In this document: positions 1 through 11,277 of the stretch, piece by piece
How the letters are laid out: the number at the start of each line of letters is the position of its first letter
Numbering within the stretch: position 1 is the first letter of the stretch
NCBI GenBank assembly: GCA_008508345.1
Contig: QNGE01000113.1
Span: forward strand, 232,263 to 296,262
Length of the DNA stretch: 64,000 nt
Source of the DNA: Paragonimus westermani
Taxonomy: Eukaryota > Platyhelminthes > Trematoda > Plagiorchiida > Troglotrematidae
Direction of reading: 5' to 3'
Notes under the pieces: generated by a model
Told to the model about the DNA's origin: nothing
Database searches by the model: none
The model's input: the letters and a program-made list of their open reading frames with translations, nothing else
Program-made: the position numbers and the translations under genes

Positions 1-129
1 TGCTGATGATGCTAAGTCAGTCATTGTGAACACTTCTCTCATACATGACACACTAGGTGTAGTAAAGAGAAGAAAGACGGGGAGTGGGTGTTAGAAGATA
101 TCGCAACGTTTCACACGAGCACACACGCT

Positions 130-1205
130 TTTTACTTCCGTTTTTCTCTATATTAGATAGCGTCGTCACCGAAAAGTATTCACTGACCTTTGCATCCCAG
201 CCAGGAAGCTGGGAGTGCTATAATAAAGCAAGTTTCAGTGCTTTAGCCTTCATAATTTAGACCCGATTTATACGCTGGCCACCAATCTGGCACTTCAATC
301 TAGCCCACCACTCACAAACAAGACAGGATGTGGTAGGCGCAGAGTTAACAGTCGTAAGATTTGACCAAACAAACGAAGGTTATCATCAGGGATTGACAGA
401 ATCTATTTCTCCGGGAGACACATCGGTGGAACGTCAACATTGCTGAGTCAGTGTTCTCATCCCACGCCACTAATGCGTCAGGGACACTGATGGTAAAAAA
501 ACCGACAGTGGAAACATCCTCCCCGCGATATAACCACATTTTCCAACCTTACCATGCGACTGCTGTTACAGTAACACTCGGACTTTAACTGAAATTCTGA
601 GGCGATATCTGCGCCCATGTGGTGTTAACTGGTGAGCGCCACCCAACCTTCAATTATACGATTTGATACTACCGGACATTCTATCGGCCCAGAAACATCA
701 CGACGATCTTTGACGACTCACCGTCACGAACGAGAGTAGATATAGTGTCATATCTGTCATGCAACAACACCCTGCTGTTAGAAGGTGCGAAAGTCATACC
801 ACATTGGTGAACTGAAGTCTCCAATCTGTCTAAGGAGTTCTGGGTTCCCCGTGAACCCTCACCGATTGGAGTAATGTATTCTGCATTCTCTGTATCTTGA
901 GGGCTAGCTTGTAGGTGCATGCTTACACCAGGATGCTTGCAGTTTGTTAAGGCATGCTGTTGGACCTCGATTACCGCAAAGAAGACCAGAAAACGGGGGA
1001 CCGGATCATTCTCTCGCACTTCACTCGAGATGTTGAGAGTCGGTGATACTTTGCCGTAAGCCCCAGCTAACTTGAGGTTTGATAATGAAACTCCCCTCAA
1101 CCCAGTTCTGGGATACTTCCGTAATAAACCCTTCCACTATGCAGCTGTGTGAAGTGAATCAAAGGCTTCTGTAATGCACAAACTTGTAATCGTTCAAATT
1201 ATGTG
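130..1205 (-). pseudogene. LINE (non-LTR retrotransposon) reverse transcriptase, C-terminal part, broken
   Basis: On the minus strand, reading from 1205 down, translated blocks follow the order of a trematode LINE reverse transcriptase: an AFDS block (about 1160), a block like RAYGELS (about 1070, read AYGKVSP), the FLFNFVID region (read RFLVFFAVIEV, about 1000), the place of the YADD active site (read NAEYI, so the catalytic aspartates are lost), GMxFAPSKxxVLL (read GMTFAPSNSRVLL, about 790), then RRRxxLxIKxRV, LRxEDVxxLxVF and the RLxGxxLR region near 350, ending with a LPGW block near 200. Several frame changes and stops separate these blocks, so it is dead. It continues upstream beyond the SINE at 1211-1585. 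The assignment rests on motif order, not a search; the RTE-like clade is my guess. Confidence 0.72.
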
Positions 1206-1210
1206 GATGA

Positions 1211-1585
1211 GTACTGATGGGTAGTCGGAGATTTGGTTCATTTTCAATTTGAACATCGCTCACATTTGATCGCAGCGTTTGCATTCAGATAGACCCCCCA
1301 GCCAGCCTCTTTCGAAAGAAGCACTAGACGCGAGTTTCGCTCTCATCAGAGCTCGTCAATAGTGCATATCCTTGCCACGGCCACGATTTGAACTCCGGCT
1401 TTGCTTTCATGAGGCAACCGTGTTGACCACTGCACCATTGACCTCACATTAGGCACGACCGAATAATCAAATCTGAAGGCTCAACCACTTTCGCTTGTGA
1501 GCACTGATCGTCTCGAGAGTAGACACAGTAACTGTCCTGTTAATTCCAATCGATAACCTCGCGATTAGGACTTCCGAGAGAGGTC
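1211..1585 (-). mobile_element. tRNA-derived SINE with hammerhead ribozyme, copy A (inside a LINE)
   Basis: Minus-strand copy of the family described at 46961-47213. Reading down from 1585: a 5' extension of about 80 bases shared with the copy at 59234, a tRNA-like head with box A and box B (1450-1380), the ribozyme (1321-1365), the conserved body with TTTCGAAAGAGGCTGGC, and a 3' end near GTACTGATGGG (1211). LINE sequence continues on both sides, so this SINE inserted into an existing LINE. No clear target-site duplication was found. Confidence 0.8.
1321..1365 (-). ncRNA. Hammerhead ribozyme of SINE copy A, degenerate
   Basis: Stem I (GCACTA with TAGTGC) and the 5-bp stem II with a GATG loop are intact, and the GAA of the core is present. 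The first core base is changed (TTGACGA instead of CTGACGA) and stem III is disturbed (ACTCGCGT), so this copy is probably inactive. Confidence 0.55.
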
Positions 1586-2250
1586 CCAGTCATTGACTTC
1601 ATGAAACCTGCTGTGCGACATATAGATGGCGGACTCCAAGTATCTAGTGGAAATTGATAGTGTGATCAATGTAGCCACTGCCAGGATGAAACTCAGCTTT
1701 CTCATCGTAAATATGTTGCTTACCCGACACGCTTTCTCTGCGAATAATGTTTGTCACAGAGCCGCTTCTACGTAGTAGTCATCAGACTGATGCATATGCC
1801 ACTCGTACGCGATGTACGTGAACGTTTTTTGAAAATGGAGTCGAGGGTTTCCAAACCCCAGTCACCTGGAACGACTTCGCAGACCCGGGGTTTCGGGATC
1901 AGAGCCGTCAGCTCTTTGACTAAGACTAGACCTCTATACAGAGAAAGTGTAGATGGGGGTTCGCCTGGGTCGGGTGTCTCCGAAGTTGGTGAGCCCTCAC
2001 CAGACCTAAGGATACAGGGAGTGTCCGAGGGCGTAGTGAAGGGCGCTGGTGGCCAGCTGTATTGCTGTTGAAAATGTTGGAACTCTGGTTCTAAGCGTCG
2101 TTGTGGGTCATGGATAAGCTCCATACTGGCGAGATAGAACAGCTTCCGAAAGTTCATGGTAGTATCGGTTTCATCTGTCACATTAGCGATTGTGTCCACC
2201 AAGTCTCACGACCCTTTCGTGGTTGCCTCCTCCATTTCAAGCGTGTAATT
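1586..2250 (-). pseudogene. LINE reverse transcriptase, N-terminal part, broken (continues across SINE A)
   Basis: Same LINE as 130-1205, on the upstream side of the SINE. An open stretch at 1768-2202 encodes 144 residues that match, in order, the linker before the RT domain (NFRKLFYLAS, then an FxQQYSWPPAP block), the KELxxLI region, and VPxDW followed by an IFKK block. After a stop at 1768, the next block (about 1690-1650) reads as the EEQAGFxPGxGxIDH motif (here DEKAEFHPGSGYIDH). It is the largest intact piece of the LINE ORF. I see no endonuclease domain further upstream. Confidence 0.65.
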
Positions 2251-5200
2251 TTGCGAACTCATTTATGTCAGATGGGGTATTCTGTTGGGCAGTAAAAAGT
2301 GTGGTTGACCTCACAGCAACCATGTGTTTGGCAGCAAAAGAGACAGTTGCGTTATTCGAGGAACTCTCTGTTTACAGATGCTAAAATGTCGTTAGAAACT
2401 TCACAAATAAGTATAGGTTGAAAAATAAGTAGAGGTTGGATAATTGATCACGTTGGACCACCCAGTTCCTCCGCATTCAAAATGACGCGATAATTATTCA
2501 ACGTAGTGAATCCATTTGACATTCACGTCGATATTGATTTGAATTTAGCCGTCTGAAACCTCATGTCCCTTTTTGCCTTCGAGCAACATGAGTTCTCCTG
2601 TAGGCCTTTTTTCGATTTCCTTGGTAAATAACGTTGCAGTTCGCATTCATTTATTGTAACCTATTCAAACTAGGTATAGTAAACCACGTGGTAACATAAA
2701 GTCTTACACTTTTTGGGGTGTCCTTTCTCATCAGATACACACACTTTCAACAATGGATGGTGAATAACCAGTATTTCCTAGACTAGCCACACATTTCGGT
2801 TCACTGACATATCCAACCCATGAATGTTTATAATCAGACGGCGGGTTGAATTTTATTTCTATCCCGATGTCAACAATAAACATATTTGCCAGTTATCGGA
2901 AGCTTTTGCTAGATGTGCGCAGCAGTAGGGAGGTACGGGTAGTAAGATCTAACCTATCAAGTTTGCTGTCAATACATACACCCTTGTATCTGGGACTCCT
3001 AATCCCGGAAGAGTAGAATGGGGCTTAACCACACATCCTTATCTCAAACCGACCGACCAACTGATACTGTTGAGTACAGCTGATACTCACGATCATCTGT
3101 TTAAACCTTGAGAGGTAAACTAACTATAGGTTGTTGTGCACGTAATAATTTCTACCCATCTGTTCTGCAGACAACGCGACATCCGTTCAGTTACCTTGAG
3201 GTCGGCCTAGCAACTGTGCGCCACGCTGCAGTCCAGCTACGTCAACATCATTTAATATACCTTCGTTCGTCTGATTGGTTTGCGTGAGCTGTTGACATCA
3301 GCAGTGGCTAAGCTTGGTCTCATCGATCTCTCACACTGGCGTGATAAAGTGCCTCAGTAAAACCAACTTTTTTTGTCATGCTGTACAACGTTGAACAGCA
3401 TCTTTTACCACCTGAGTGGCCATTACTGAAGCAAGCGATTGGACTAGTCTACGCATTTGCGCCTGCGACTAACAATCCGTATGTTGCCCGTGCTGTTGAC
3501 GCGAAAGTACATCGAAGCAGTTCAGAATGGAGAGGACTGTTGGGTTGCGCAATTTGTCTTTCAACGAATTTATCACCCGCGGTAAAGGCTCGAAAATCTT
3601 AATGGTAGTATAGACTATACAACAAATTACTGAACTTAAATATTCATTCTCTTGGTAATATTAACAGTTTAACGAAGGTCAAAATTGGAGATTCTCCGTG
3701 TTTCGTCTTCAGATAGTTTGGAAGATGCTGGAGGTGGGAATGATTTTCAGGCTAGGATTAAGGTTGGTCTATGGTGACAAGTAAATTCCCGTTCATTTGT
3801 GAAGTACTGACGGTTTTAATCTGTTGCTGTATCATTCTTTTCTGCAACGGCAGACCATGGAAACTTAGAGGTAGATAGCTGCTTCGTAGATAGAATTGAT
3901 ATCAGCAAGTGGATTTCGGTAGTTTCTGCGATAGCCAGGGTGTGATTTTGCACACATTTAATGCGACCAAATGTGACGCGAAAGACCAACTTGAACGCAA
4001 CATCCATGTTGGCTCTGTGACCCAGCTGAGACAAACGATTAGTAGTTTAATATCGTTCTTTTGAAAGAAGACGATACGGGAATACATCCAGTGCGGGGAA
4101 GGTAGGGTGCTATTAGGGCTCTGACTCTATTGTTTACATCACTTGGCCTGTATCAAATGGGCTGACTTTGTGAGCAACGTGACATTCCACCTGTACGTGT
4201 TGGGAAAGTGTGTGTGCATGTATGTGAGGTGCTGAAAACGTCTAGTCTACTGTTGTTAGGTTACACACACCGTACGCCGACAGGACATCTGCTACAATGC
4301 ACGTTATTCACTTTGGCTACTGGTGACTGAAGGAAAACACATGGTGAACAGATTGTGACTTGTTCCCGGTCTATGAATCTTTCGATCGCCTTGTTGAATA
4401 AGGTTGGTGAGTGTCACCTGCGAGGCCGGGGAGTTCGGAACACTGATTAGAAACTTCCACTGGCATGATAGTTTGCGGCAGTCAATAGCTAGCTCAAATC
4501 CGTAGGGTTGTCAACCATCGTGCTTTTTTCATAAGCTTCCATTTTTCGTTAAATTTTTCGTCACATTTTATTTATTTATTAATCTGCTGCTTCGTAGACT
4601 ACTGCCAAGATCAACTTTAGCCCGAACCGATTGTATTTAGGATTGTGACTGATAGTGGAAAATGTTACTACTCTTGCTGCTGGTGATGATAAACGACATT
4701 GTAAGAACGGTTTACCGTATAAAATAATCAAGTAATGTTGTGACTTCATATGGCGCCTATGTATTTGGCGGAAGTAGGCCAGGGAGAAGTTTCCTGGTCA
4801 GTTGAAAGTGATCTTTGGTTCGCCGAACACTTGTCACAATGACGGAACTTGAGAACGGAATACAAGCCATTTTGACGTGTAGGCTGGTAAACGCTGGAAT
4901 GATCAATGGACTATCTGATTCCCTCTACAAGACCATCCTACTGGTGCAGATGAGAAGTGTCACTGTCAAACAAGTCTCCCGTTCACTAATTTGTTCATTC
5001 ATTCCATTCATTCATGAACATTCTTAAGGCAAACTAAATGGCACGGTGGTTTTAACCGCTGTTCACGTGAGCATTTACGAAGAAAATTCCTTAGGAAATA
5101 GTTTTATCAAAAATAAAATAAAAATAAACATCAGACCAAAATACTGACAACTGGAAACAGTGTTGTGGATTTCGGTACACCATTGCCTGCTGTATGCTTC

Positions 5201-6145
5201 TTTACCGAAAATAACTCGAGCCGGTGGTTTTGATGATCACGAATTTTGCGGTCCTGTACATAATACTTCCGACTTTGCCGACCATGTGCACTCTCATTTG
5301 CGAAGCTGGACTAATAGTATTAATATAAAACTCCTACTAAACTATCATCATATTTGGAAGGAAAAAAACATGCAGTGTTATCAGGTTGTTCGCTAGAAAC
5401 TAATACTTTGTGTATACCCCGAGTTAGCTTGTGAAATAGAGAGTGGTTTTTCGTTCGATAGAGTGAGCTACCTTAGACCATAAATTATTTTTAGCAATTC
5501 TGGTAAGTGGTCAGTAATAGTATGTGATTGTTTCACACAGAAGACATCTGTCAAGGTGTCAACCTGAATCAAGACGCTCGGGTTCACAATCTTTTGTTTG
5601 TTGCATAAGAGAATGACAGCCGTACGAATATTGGTTAACTAGTCATAATCGACAGGCGTAAAATTGACAATCGGTAAACATCGAGTGAACTTCTCAGTGC
5701 TTATGTGGACATGCTGTGATTTGGTACCTTTAGTTCTCTTTACGGTTTATAACCAACTATGTTAATCATTAGGCCAATAAAACTCCATTCAGTCGTCATT
5801 ATCTCTTTGTTTGCTACTTACCTTACTTGAACGACTATAGACAACTGAAGTCCTCCTCTAGTAAATTAATATTCTAGCTTTTCACTGAACTACTTTTCTT
5901 CTCCTATGGATATCCTGCATGTGACCCCCTCTACCATTTTCCTCTTCTGCAATCCCTTACATTCCAACACACCGTGCATTCTCTGGTTTTATAAAAAAAT
6001 TCATCATCCACATTTTGGTTGTGATTATTTCTGTGTGCTTGTGTGCTATCAACTGCCTATTTGTGACGGGCTACTGATTCGCCGTGCTTTACAACTGTTG
6101 TGTTCCTGTGCACGAAAATACAGTATTTGGGTGATTTTCATTTAG
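2251..6145. other. No recognisable feature
   Basis: About 3.9 kb of A+T-rich sequence with only short, unconvincing open frames (the longest is 3378-3602 on the plus strand, 74 residues, not recognised). No tRNA, repeat array or transposon motif was seen. It could be intron or upstream flank of the gene whose exon starts at 6146. Confidence 0.5.
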
Positions 6146-7764
6146 AGCGCCAACCCACGGACACACATACAGCCGCCGAAGAACACTTTAAGACACCAAT
6201 CTCGTTAACAGAATTAGCCTCGTTTGCTCCATACCAGCCAACTTTTGTGCAAACACGTGAGCCGCACTTGACTGCAGTTAGATCACCAAGTCCAAAATCA
6301 ATGGTGCCCTATCACCCTGAGTTCCATGAGACTCGTTGGGATTATTTACACCATGGCCAACGAATTGATCAAGTTAATCGATTCAAGGAACATCACGACG
6401 TTCCTAAAACAGATCAGCCACTTGCTGCTCGTATACCTACGTCTGTGTCTACACACTTACATTCTCATCCGCCCTCAATTCATCCCATACAACCTTCATC
6501 AAGTCAAGACAAAGGTTCACCGACAAGAAAAGAACCGCCACCGCTCCTTCCATCTTCAACCCCTCATGAAGGGTTTTTCTTCTCTCCACCACCCTCACAT
6601 CCATCAGTGGGAGTGGTTTCAATACCGCACACATCTCAACCATCACAAGCGCATAGTTTAGTATCTTCACGTCCCATTGAATCAGAAATAGAGGAATCCT
6701 CTCCTCACGTACAGCCTTTTACGTCACCACCCAAAGTTACAAGGGAACTAGATAAACCATCGGTTTGGCAACATCTGCCGCCAGTACCACCAAAACCGTC
6801 ATGTGTCTATTCGTTTGATTGTCCCGAATGCAGAAAAGATTTGGCCAAATTTGATTCTAACAACCTGAAACGTGTCAAGTCCTACAGACATGAGATTGAG
6901 AAACAACCCGTTTTAAAACTTTCTGTTACTAGGACCAGAAAAGCTTCGAAAGGTCTTCCCCATATAACCAAATTAGAGAAAAAGGCCGGACATCCTCAAA
7001 AATGGGGCAAGACAAAGTATGAGTCTACGGTAATCCATCCTGTAGTAAAAAAGAACGTCACCGGAGACAAGTCAATCAGCGGTAGTCTCGTCGATGAAAA
7101 ACGTAGCAAGTATTTGCACAGTCAATGGGCAGAAGCAGACGTTCGGTTATTAAATGCACTAAATTTGAGATCAAGCACTATGGTGAGCAAGGCAAGTGGG
7201 AGTGAGACAGTTTACCAAAATTCTCAAATACCGCGTACAATTTATGCATTAGATTTGGCAGATGACATGTACACATACCGGACCGGAGTTTCTATACATG
7301 GAAGTTCCCACAACTCGACTGTTGCAACTCACATTAGCCCTGAGAAGCGAAATGTGACTTCTATAATACCTGGGAAACAAACACGTGCAGCGTCAAAAAG
7401 CCGGGGTCTTTGTACCATAGATCGAACCACTTTCACTGATTCGATCACCTTAGAAACTCCTGAATCCAGCCGTGGAATAATTTGTATTCATTCACCATTA
7501 ATCGCCGCCAACATCTGCAGCACGACCAATGATTTCTTCGAAGTGGTGGAGTCTAGGAAAAAGACTGATTTGGATCCTTCTGGAAGGATCTCATCCGGTC
7601 TGATACTTCACTCTTCAAAACGGCGGACTTTGTCGCAACTTCGAAAATTTCGTGAAAAGCATAAAATGAAAAGTTTTGATAGACGGGTTGCTGAATCCAC
7701 CTGGGAAGATAAAGAACAGATAGACAAGCTACACCAACAACTTGTCAAGGCTCAGCCGAAAAAG
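6146..7764 (+). CDS. Long internal exon of an unrecognised host protein
   Basis: The frame is open from 6100 to 7818 (572 codons), far longer than anything else in the window. A good acceptor (GATTTTCATTTAG before 6146) and a strong donor (AAAAAG/GTAAGC at 7764/7765, phase 0) suggest the true exon is 6146-7764. Counting residues from 6100, the N-terminal half (about 100-235) is rich in Pro, Ser and His (PPPLLPSS, FFFSPPPS), suggesting disorder. A CPEC pair lies at residues 241-244 but has no partner pair, so a zinc site is not shown. Residues 250-330 are strongly basic, and 508-556 are charged and probably helical. No signal peptide, membrane segment or known domain was recognised. The flanking exons were not found; they may lie outside the window or be too short to see. 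Role unknown. Confidence 0.7.
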
Positions 7765-9960
7765 GTAAGCGCCATCCAGTGGATGTCGAAAGTTCACCAA
7801 TTTGATGCTAACCACTAGAATTAAAACAGATACATTCCGCAGTACGTGAATGTTTAAAAGAACCGCAGATTAGTTTTCGATTAGAAGCTTACTCAATCAG
7901 CTCTAATAAAAGATATTTTCACCTTAAAATACTGTAACTGTTAAGTTGTGCGGCAGCTTCGCCAATTTAGCTGAGTCCCAATTGTGAAAGGTCTGCGCTT
8001 TGATCGGGTTCGAAGCAGCTGGTGGAGCGTCTAACGTCTGGTGGCATGCCGATTCCGTTACCGATTCGGACCCAGCCGTTGAACTAGTTCTCGAAAGCTG
8101 GGTTTCATTTAAAGAAATTCTTATGATTGATCGCTTGAGCTGTAACTGGTGCTGCCTGCTGTTTTCAAACGTTTGCCGATCAACACCGATCTTTTATTGG
8201 TTGTGCTCAAGACATTCGTTATAAGTGCATGTTCTCGGTTGCTTTCGATTCGCAAAAATGATTCGCAACTGATTTTCAGCTTCCAATATGTGTGCCCAAA
8301 ATTCTGAAAGTATTGTGGTGGCGTTTAGATTTTAGCATCCATTTATCTGCAGTATATTCCAGGTGTACACCTGTGTCTGGTCAGTTTGATTGAAGCGGTC
8401 CAACGTTTGCAGCTCGTATTTGGTGTTTTATGAGCGCACATGCTGTTCATTACAGATCAAGTGATTTTATCGCCATCTTAGCCTTGACTGGTGCATACTA
8501 ACCTGAAATTGGGTTGGAATCCACCTGCGCCCTCCAAAATAATGTTAGCTAACAGTAACTCTGGATACAACTATATGTGTATTTGATCAGCTTGGAATTA
8601 TGGTTATCGGAAGGGAATGAGAAGATTCATAGTCAAGGATGTGAACGGTGTTTATGCTAAAAGAAGTATACTATTGTGTTCTGACGATAATAGACGTCTT
8701 GCCTTGGTACCGTGTTGTCTTTCAAAGTGACTAGCCACTTCGCAAACGATTTGTTGCCACAACGTTGATGTGAATGTAACAATGCTTCATTGGAGGTCAC
8801 ACTGGGAATACTTTTTAGAACTATAATGGAACGCTTGGAAGCTAGAACTTTATCCAAGAGAACAACCACATGCCAAGATCGGTCAGCTTGTTTAAGATCT
8901 TCCAATACAATTATTTGCCTCCTGACCTATGCGACTCCCAGTGTCCGAGCTCGTGCAGAATTATGTGCCTTAATGTGAATATTTTAAGCATCGTTTTTCC
9001 CTGTTGTTCACTGCTGCTACTGTTAATCGTCCTCCGAATTCTGTGTTTTTACTGAAGTTACCGAAAATTTTGCATAAATCGTGGATTACCAACTACCGCC
9101 GGGGTGTTTAGTACTGAAAGGTGATCGTACTGCAAATCAATCGCAGCCTAACCGGAAGTGACTGGATATCTTTTAGAAACCGTATGGCAACCTGCATTGT
9201 ATGATATTGCCGATTTGCTCTCCTAAGCGTTCTCAAATGCCTTTGCCAACTGCGATGTCGCTTAGTCCACGAAGTTACCCTTGTAGTTGGTGTCGATACT
9301 GTTACCACAAAAATTTGTCACTTAATCTGTGTAGGTGCAGACAGTCCGTGTCTCAAAACTGACAACAGAACCCCGTTTTTTATCTACCAGAATTTGGCAG
9401 TTTTGCTGAACAATGTGCGCGCTAAGAACATGCCAGTCATCCAATGAAGCTTGCCAGTTGCGGTTTTTTGAGTGGTATACCATACTGAAGAATAACGAAA
9501 TGTCTAATCAATTTTAGTGGCGATTCTTTCTAAAGTTTTTAGTAATTGTCCGAGTGGACTTGTCAGTGACCATAGTGGCTTTATTTCTGAGCCGTTTAAA
9601 AACTTGTTAACACATTGTCGAATCAACACCCTAAACTTTAATGAGTCTCTTATTTTAGCATTGATGGTAAGCGAATGCCAAAATGAGTTTCACAACTCAC
9701 GTTAATCCTCATAAATGGTGACCGTTAAAGATTAGTCTGCAATGATCGTTTCATACCCAATTTAAATCGACCATCAAAACAGTAGCGGACGGTCGTCCAT
9801 TCCCAAAGCGATATTATATCCGTCGTCAATTTTGTCTGCTATTGTTTCTTAATATTTGCGCAGTGTTTTGAGTTAATCCAAAATATACAACCCTTTATGT
9901 ATACCCATATCCCTTTTTGTAATTAAAGTTATAAATTTGTATTACTTCATGCCCTTTGTA
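7765..9960. other. Probable intron or intergenic sequence, nothing recognised
   Basis: Begins at the GTAAGC donor after the 6.1 kb exon. Open frames at 8657-8905 and 9108-9308 (minus strand) have protein-like composition but no recognised motif or convincing splice sites, so I do not annotate them as genes. Confidence 0.4.
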
Positions 9961-9981
9961 AATTCACCGTATTTTTAAAAT

Positions 9982-9998
9982 TATATATATATATATAT
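9982..9998. repeat. (TA)n microsatellite
   Basis: A short uninterrupted run of alternating T and A inside an A+T-rich tract. Confidence 0.9.
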
Positions 9999-10432
9999 CT
10001 ACAAACTTTGTTTTCGTTTCTGGTTCTCGCACTGTTCATTTTCAGCAGTTTTATGTTTGCACGCAAATTGGTGATTCTATACACACCCTCATTTGCCACC
10101 ATGCCGAGTAACTAAATAAGTTATCATTTACGGTTTTGTTGGTTCCGATTGTTGTGTTAGAAAGTTACTATTAAGTATTTCGCATTTAGTGCATAATAAC
10201 ATGGTAGTGTGAAAACATGAAAATTTTTAATTGCCTTAGTAAGCTTATGAAACTAACCAACATTCTAGTTTGGTTCAGTGAGAGGAAACGCCGAAAGTTC
10301 TTATGGTTTATCCACGTAATGTATTGCTCGGTATCATCAAAAACAGTGTTGTGCATGTTTTACACGGACCTGTAAGTCAAGTCGAAATGTGGGTAAAAAC
10401 CTGGGGACATTGTACGGGAAGTTCGGATCTGT

Positions 10433-10550
10433 TAGTACTTGTTAATAGTGCATATTCCTATTACTATCGGGATTCAAGCTTCGGCGTTGTTTTCATTAGG
10501 CCATCGTGTTGACACCACGGCATTACTTACACGTCAGGGACGATTGAACT
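10433..10550 (-). mobile_element. Degenerate SINE fragment (tRNA-like head and start of ribozyme)
   Basis: The plus strand aligns piecewise with the minus-oriented SINE copies: TAGTGCATAT, then a decayed box B, the CATTAGGCCATCGTGTTGAC block (tRNA arm region) and ACGATTGAAC (the 5' flank of the head). The ribozyme core is decayed (TTAACAA), and the body and tail are missing. Confidence 0.5.
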
Positions 10551-10802
10551 GTCACATGCTAACACTCACTGACATTTGCATGTGAGTAACGCTGATTACC
10601 CGATCGGCTCAAGAACAAACGATAAGTGTGCTGTAAACCCCATTTTATGATCTTACGACTAGGATTTTTCTCTAAGTTGAAATAACGGAGTACTTGAAAC
10701 CTACTGAACATCATTTTGATGAATAATTAACGGTAGACGATTCCCGGTCAGTACGAAGTGAGCAGCATTCATAATTAATCGGCGCTCTTGCGTTATCACA
10801 AA

Positions 10803-10872
10803 CTTTTAAGCCAGCCTCTTTCGAAAGGGAGCAACGAATTCGAGCCCCGTTTTTTGTCAAAGCTCGCAACCA
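10803..10872 (-). mobile_element. SINE fragment (ribozyme 3' half and body)
   Basis: Contains the hallmark AGCCAGCCTCTTTCGAAA block followed by a decayed ribozyme region. Its position relative to 10433-10550 is wrong for a single copy on the minus strand, so it is a separate fragment or a rearrangement. Confidence 0.55.
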
Positions 10873-10961
10873 CATAACTACAAAACTCTCCATCATTTGT
10901 GAGTAGTGTTCGATTCACGTTAACCACCAATATTCTACTACTAACCACTAAATTTGAGAAC

Positions 10962-11265
10962 CAATGTGTAGCGAACAAGCTCGTTTTCAGTGATTCATCA
11001 TCAGGCTAAATACATCACATTTATATCACACATTTCACGGAAGAATCGTTAGGGGAGTATACGGGGAGACACGTGGTTAATGAGGTCAATCAGTTAAATG
11101 TCACACTGCAATCATGTACCCACTTGAACAATGGGTATACTCCCCTAACGATTCTCCCGTGAAATGTGTGATATAAATGTGATGTATTTAGCCTGATGAT
11201 GAATCACTGAAAACGAGCTTGTTCGCTACACATTGTTTTTCATGACTACGCTGGGAATTTTTACG
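10962..11265. mobile_element. Foldback element with 101-bp inverted arms and 12-bp flanking direct repeats
   Basis: Arms 10962-11062 and 11135-11235 are reverse complements with a single mismatch seen, separated by 72 bases. The 12-mer AAATTTGAGAAC occurs at 10950-10961, touching the left arm, and again at 11266-11277, 30 bases past the right arm, as a target-site duplication would. There is no coding capacity. Each arm contains CTGATGA followed by GAAA (11193-11212 on the plus strand), reminiscent of retroelement ends carrying hammerhead cores, but the intervening bases do not form a stem II. The near-identity of the arms points to recent origin. Its source could be a PLE terminal repeat or a non-autonomous derivative. 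Confidence 0.7.
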
Positions 11266-11277
11266 AAATTTGAGAAC

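Noticed and set aside
11193..11232. Hammerhead in the arms of the foldback element
   Set aside because: CTGATGA and GAAA are present, but the nine bases between them cannot form stem II and the flanks do not form stem I.
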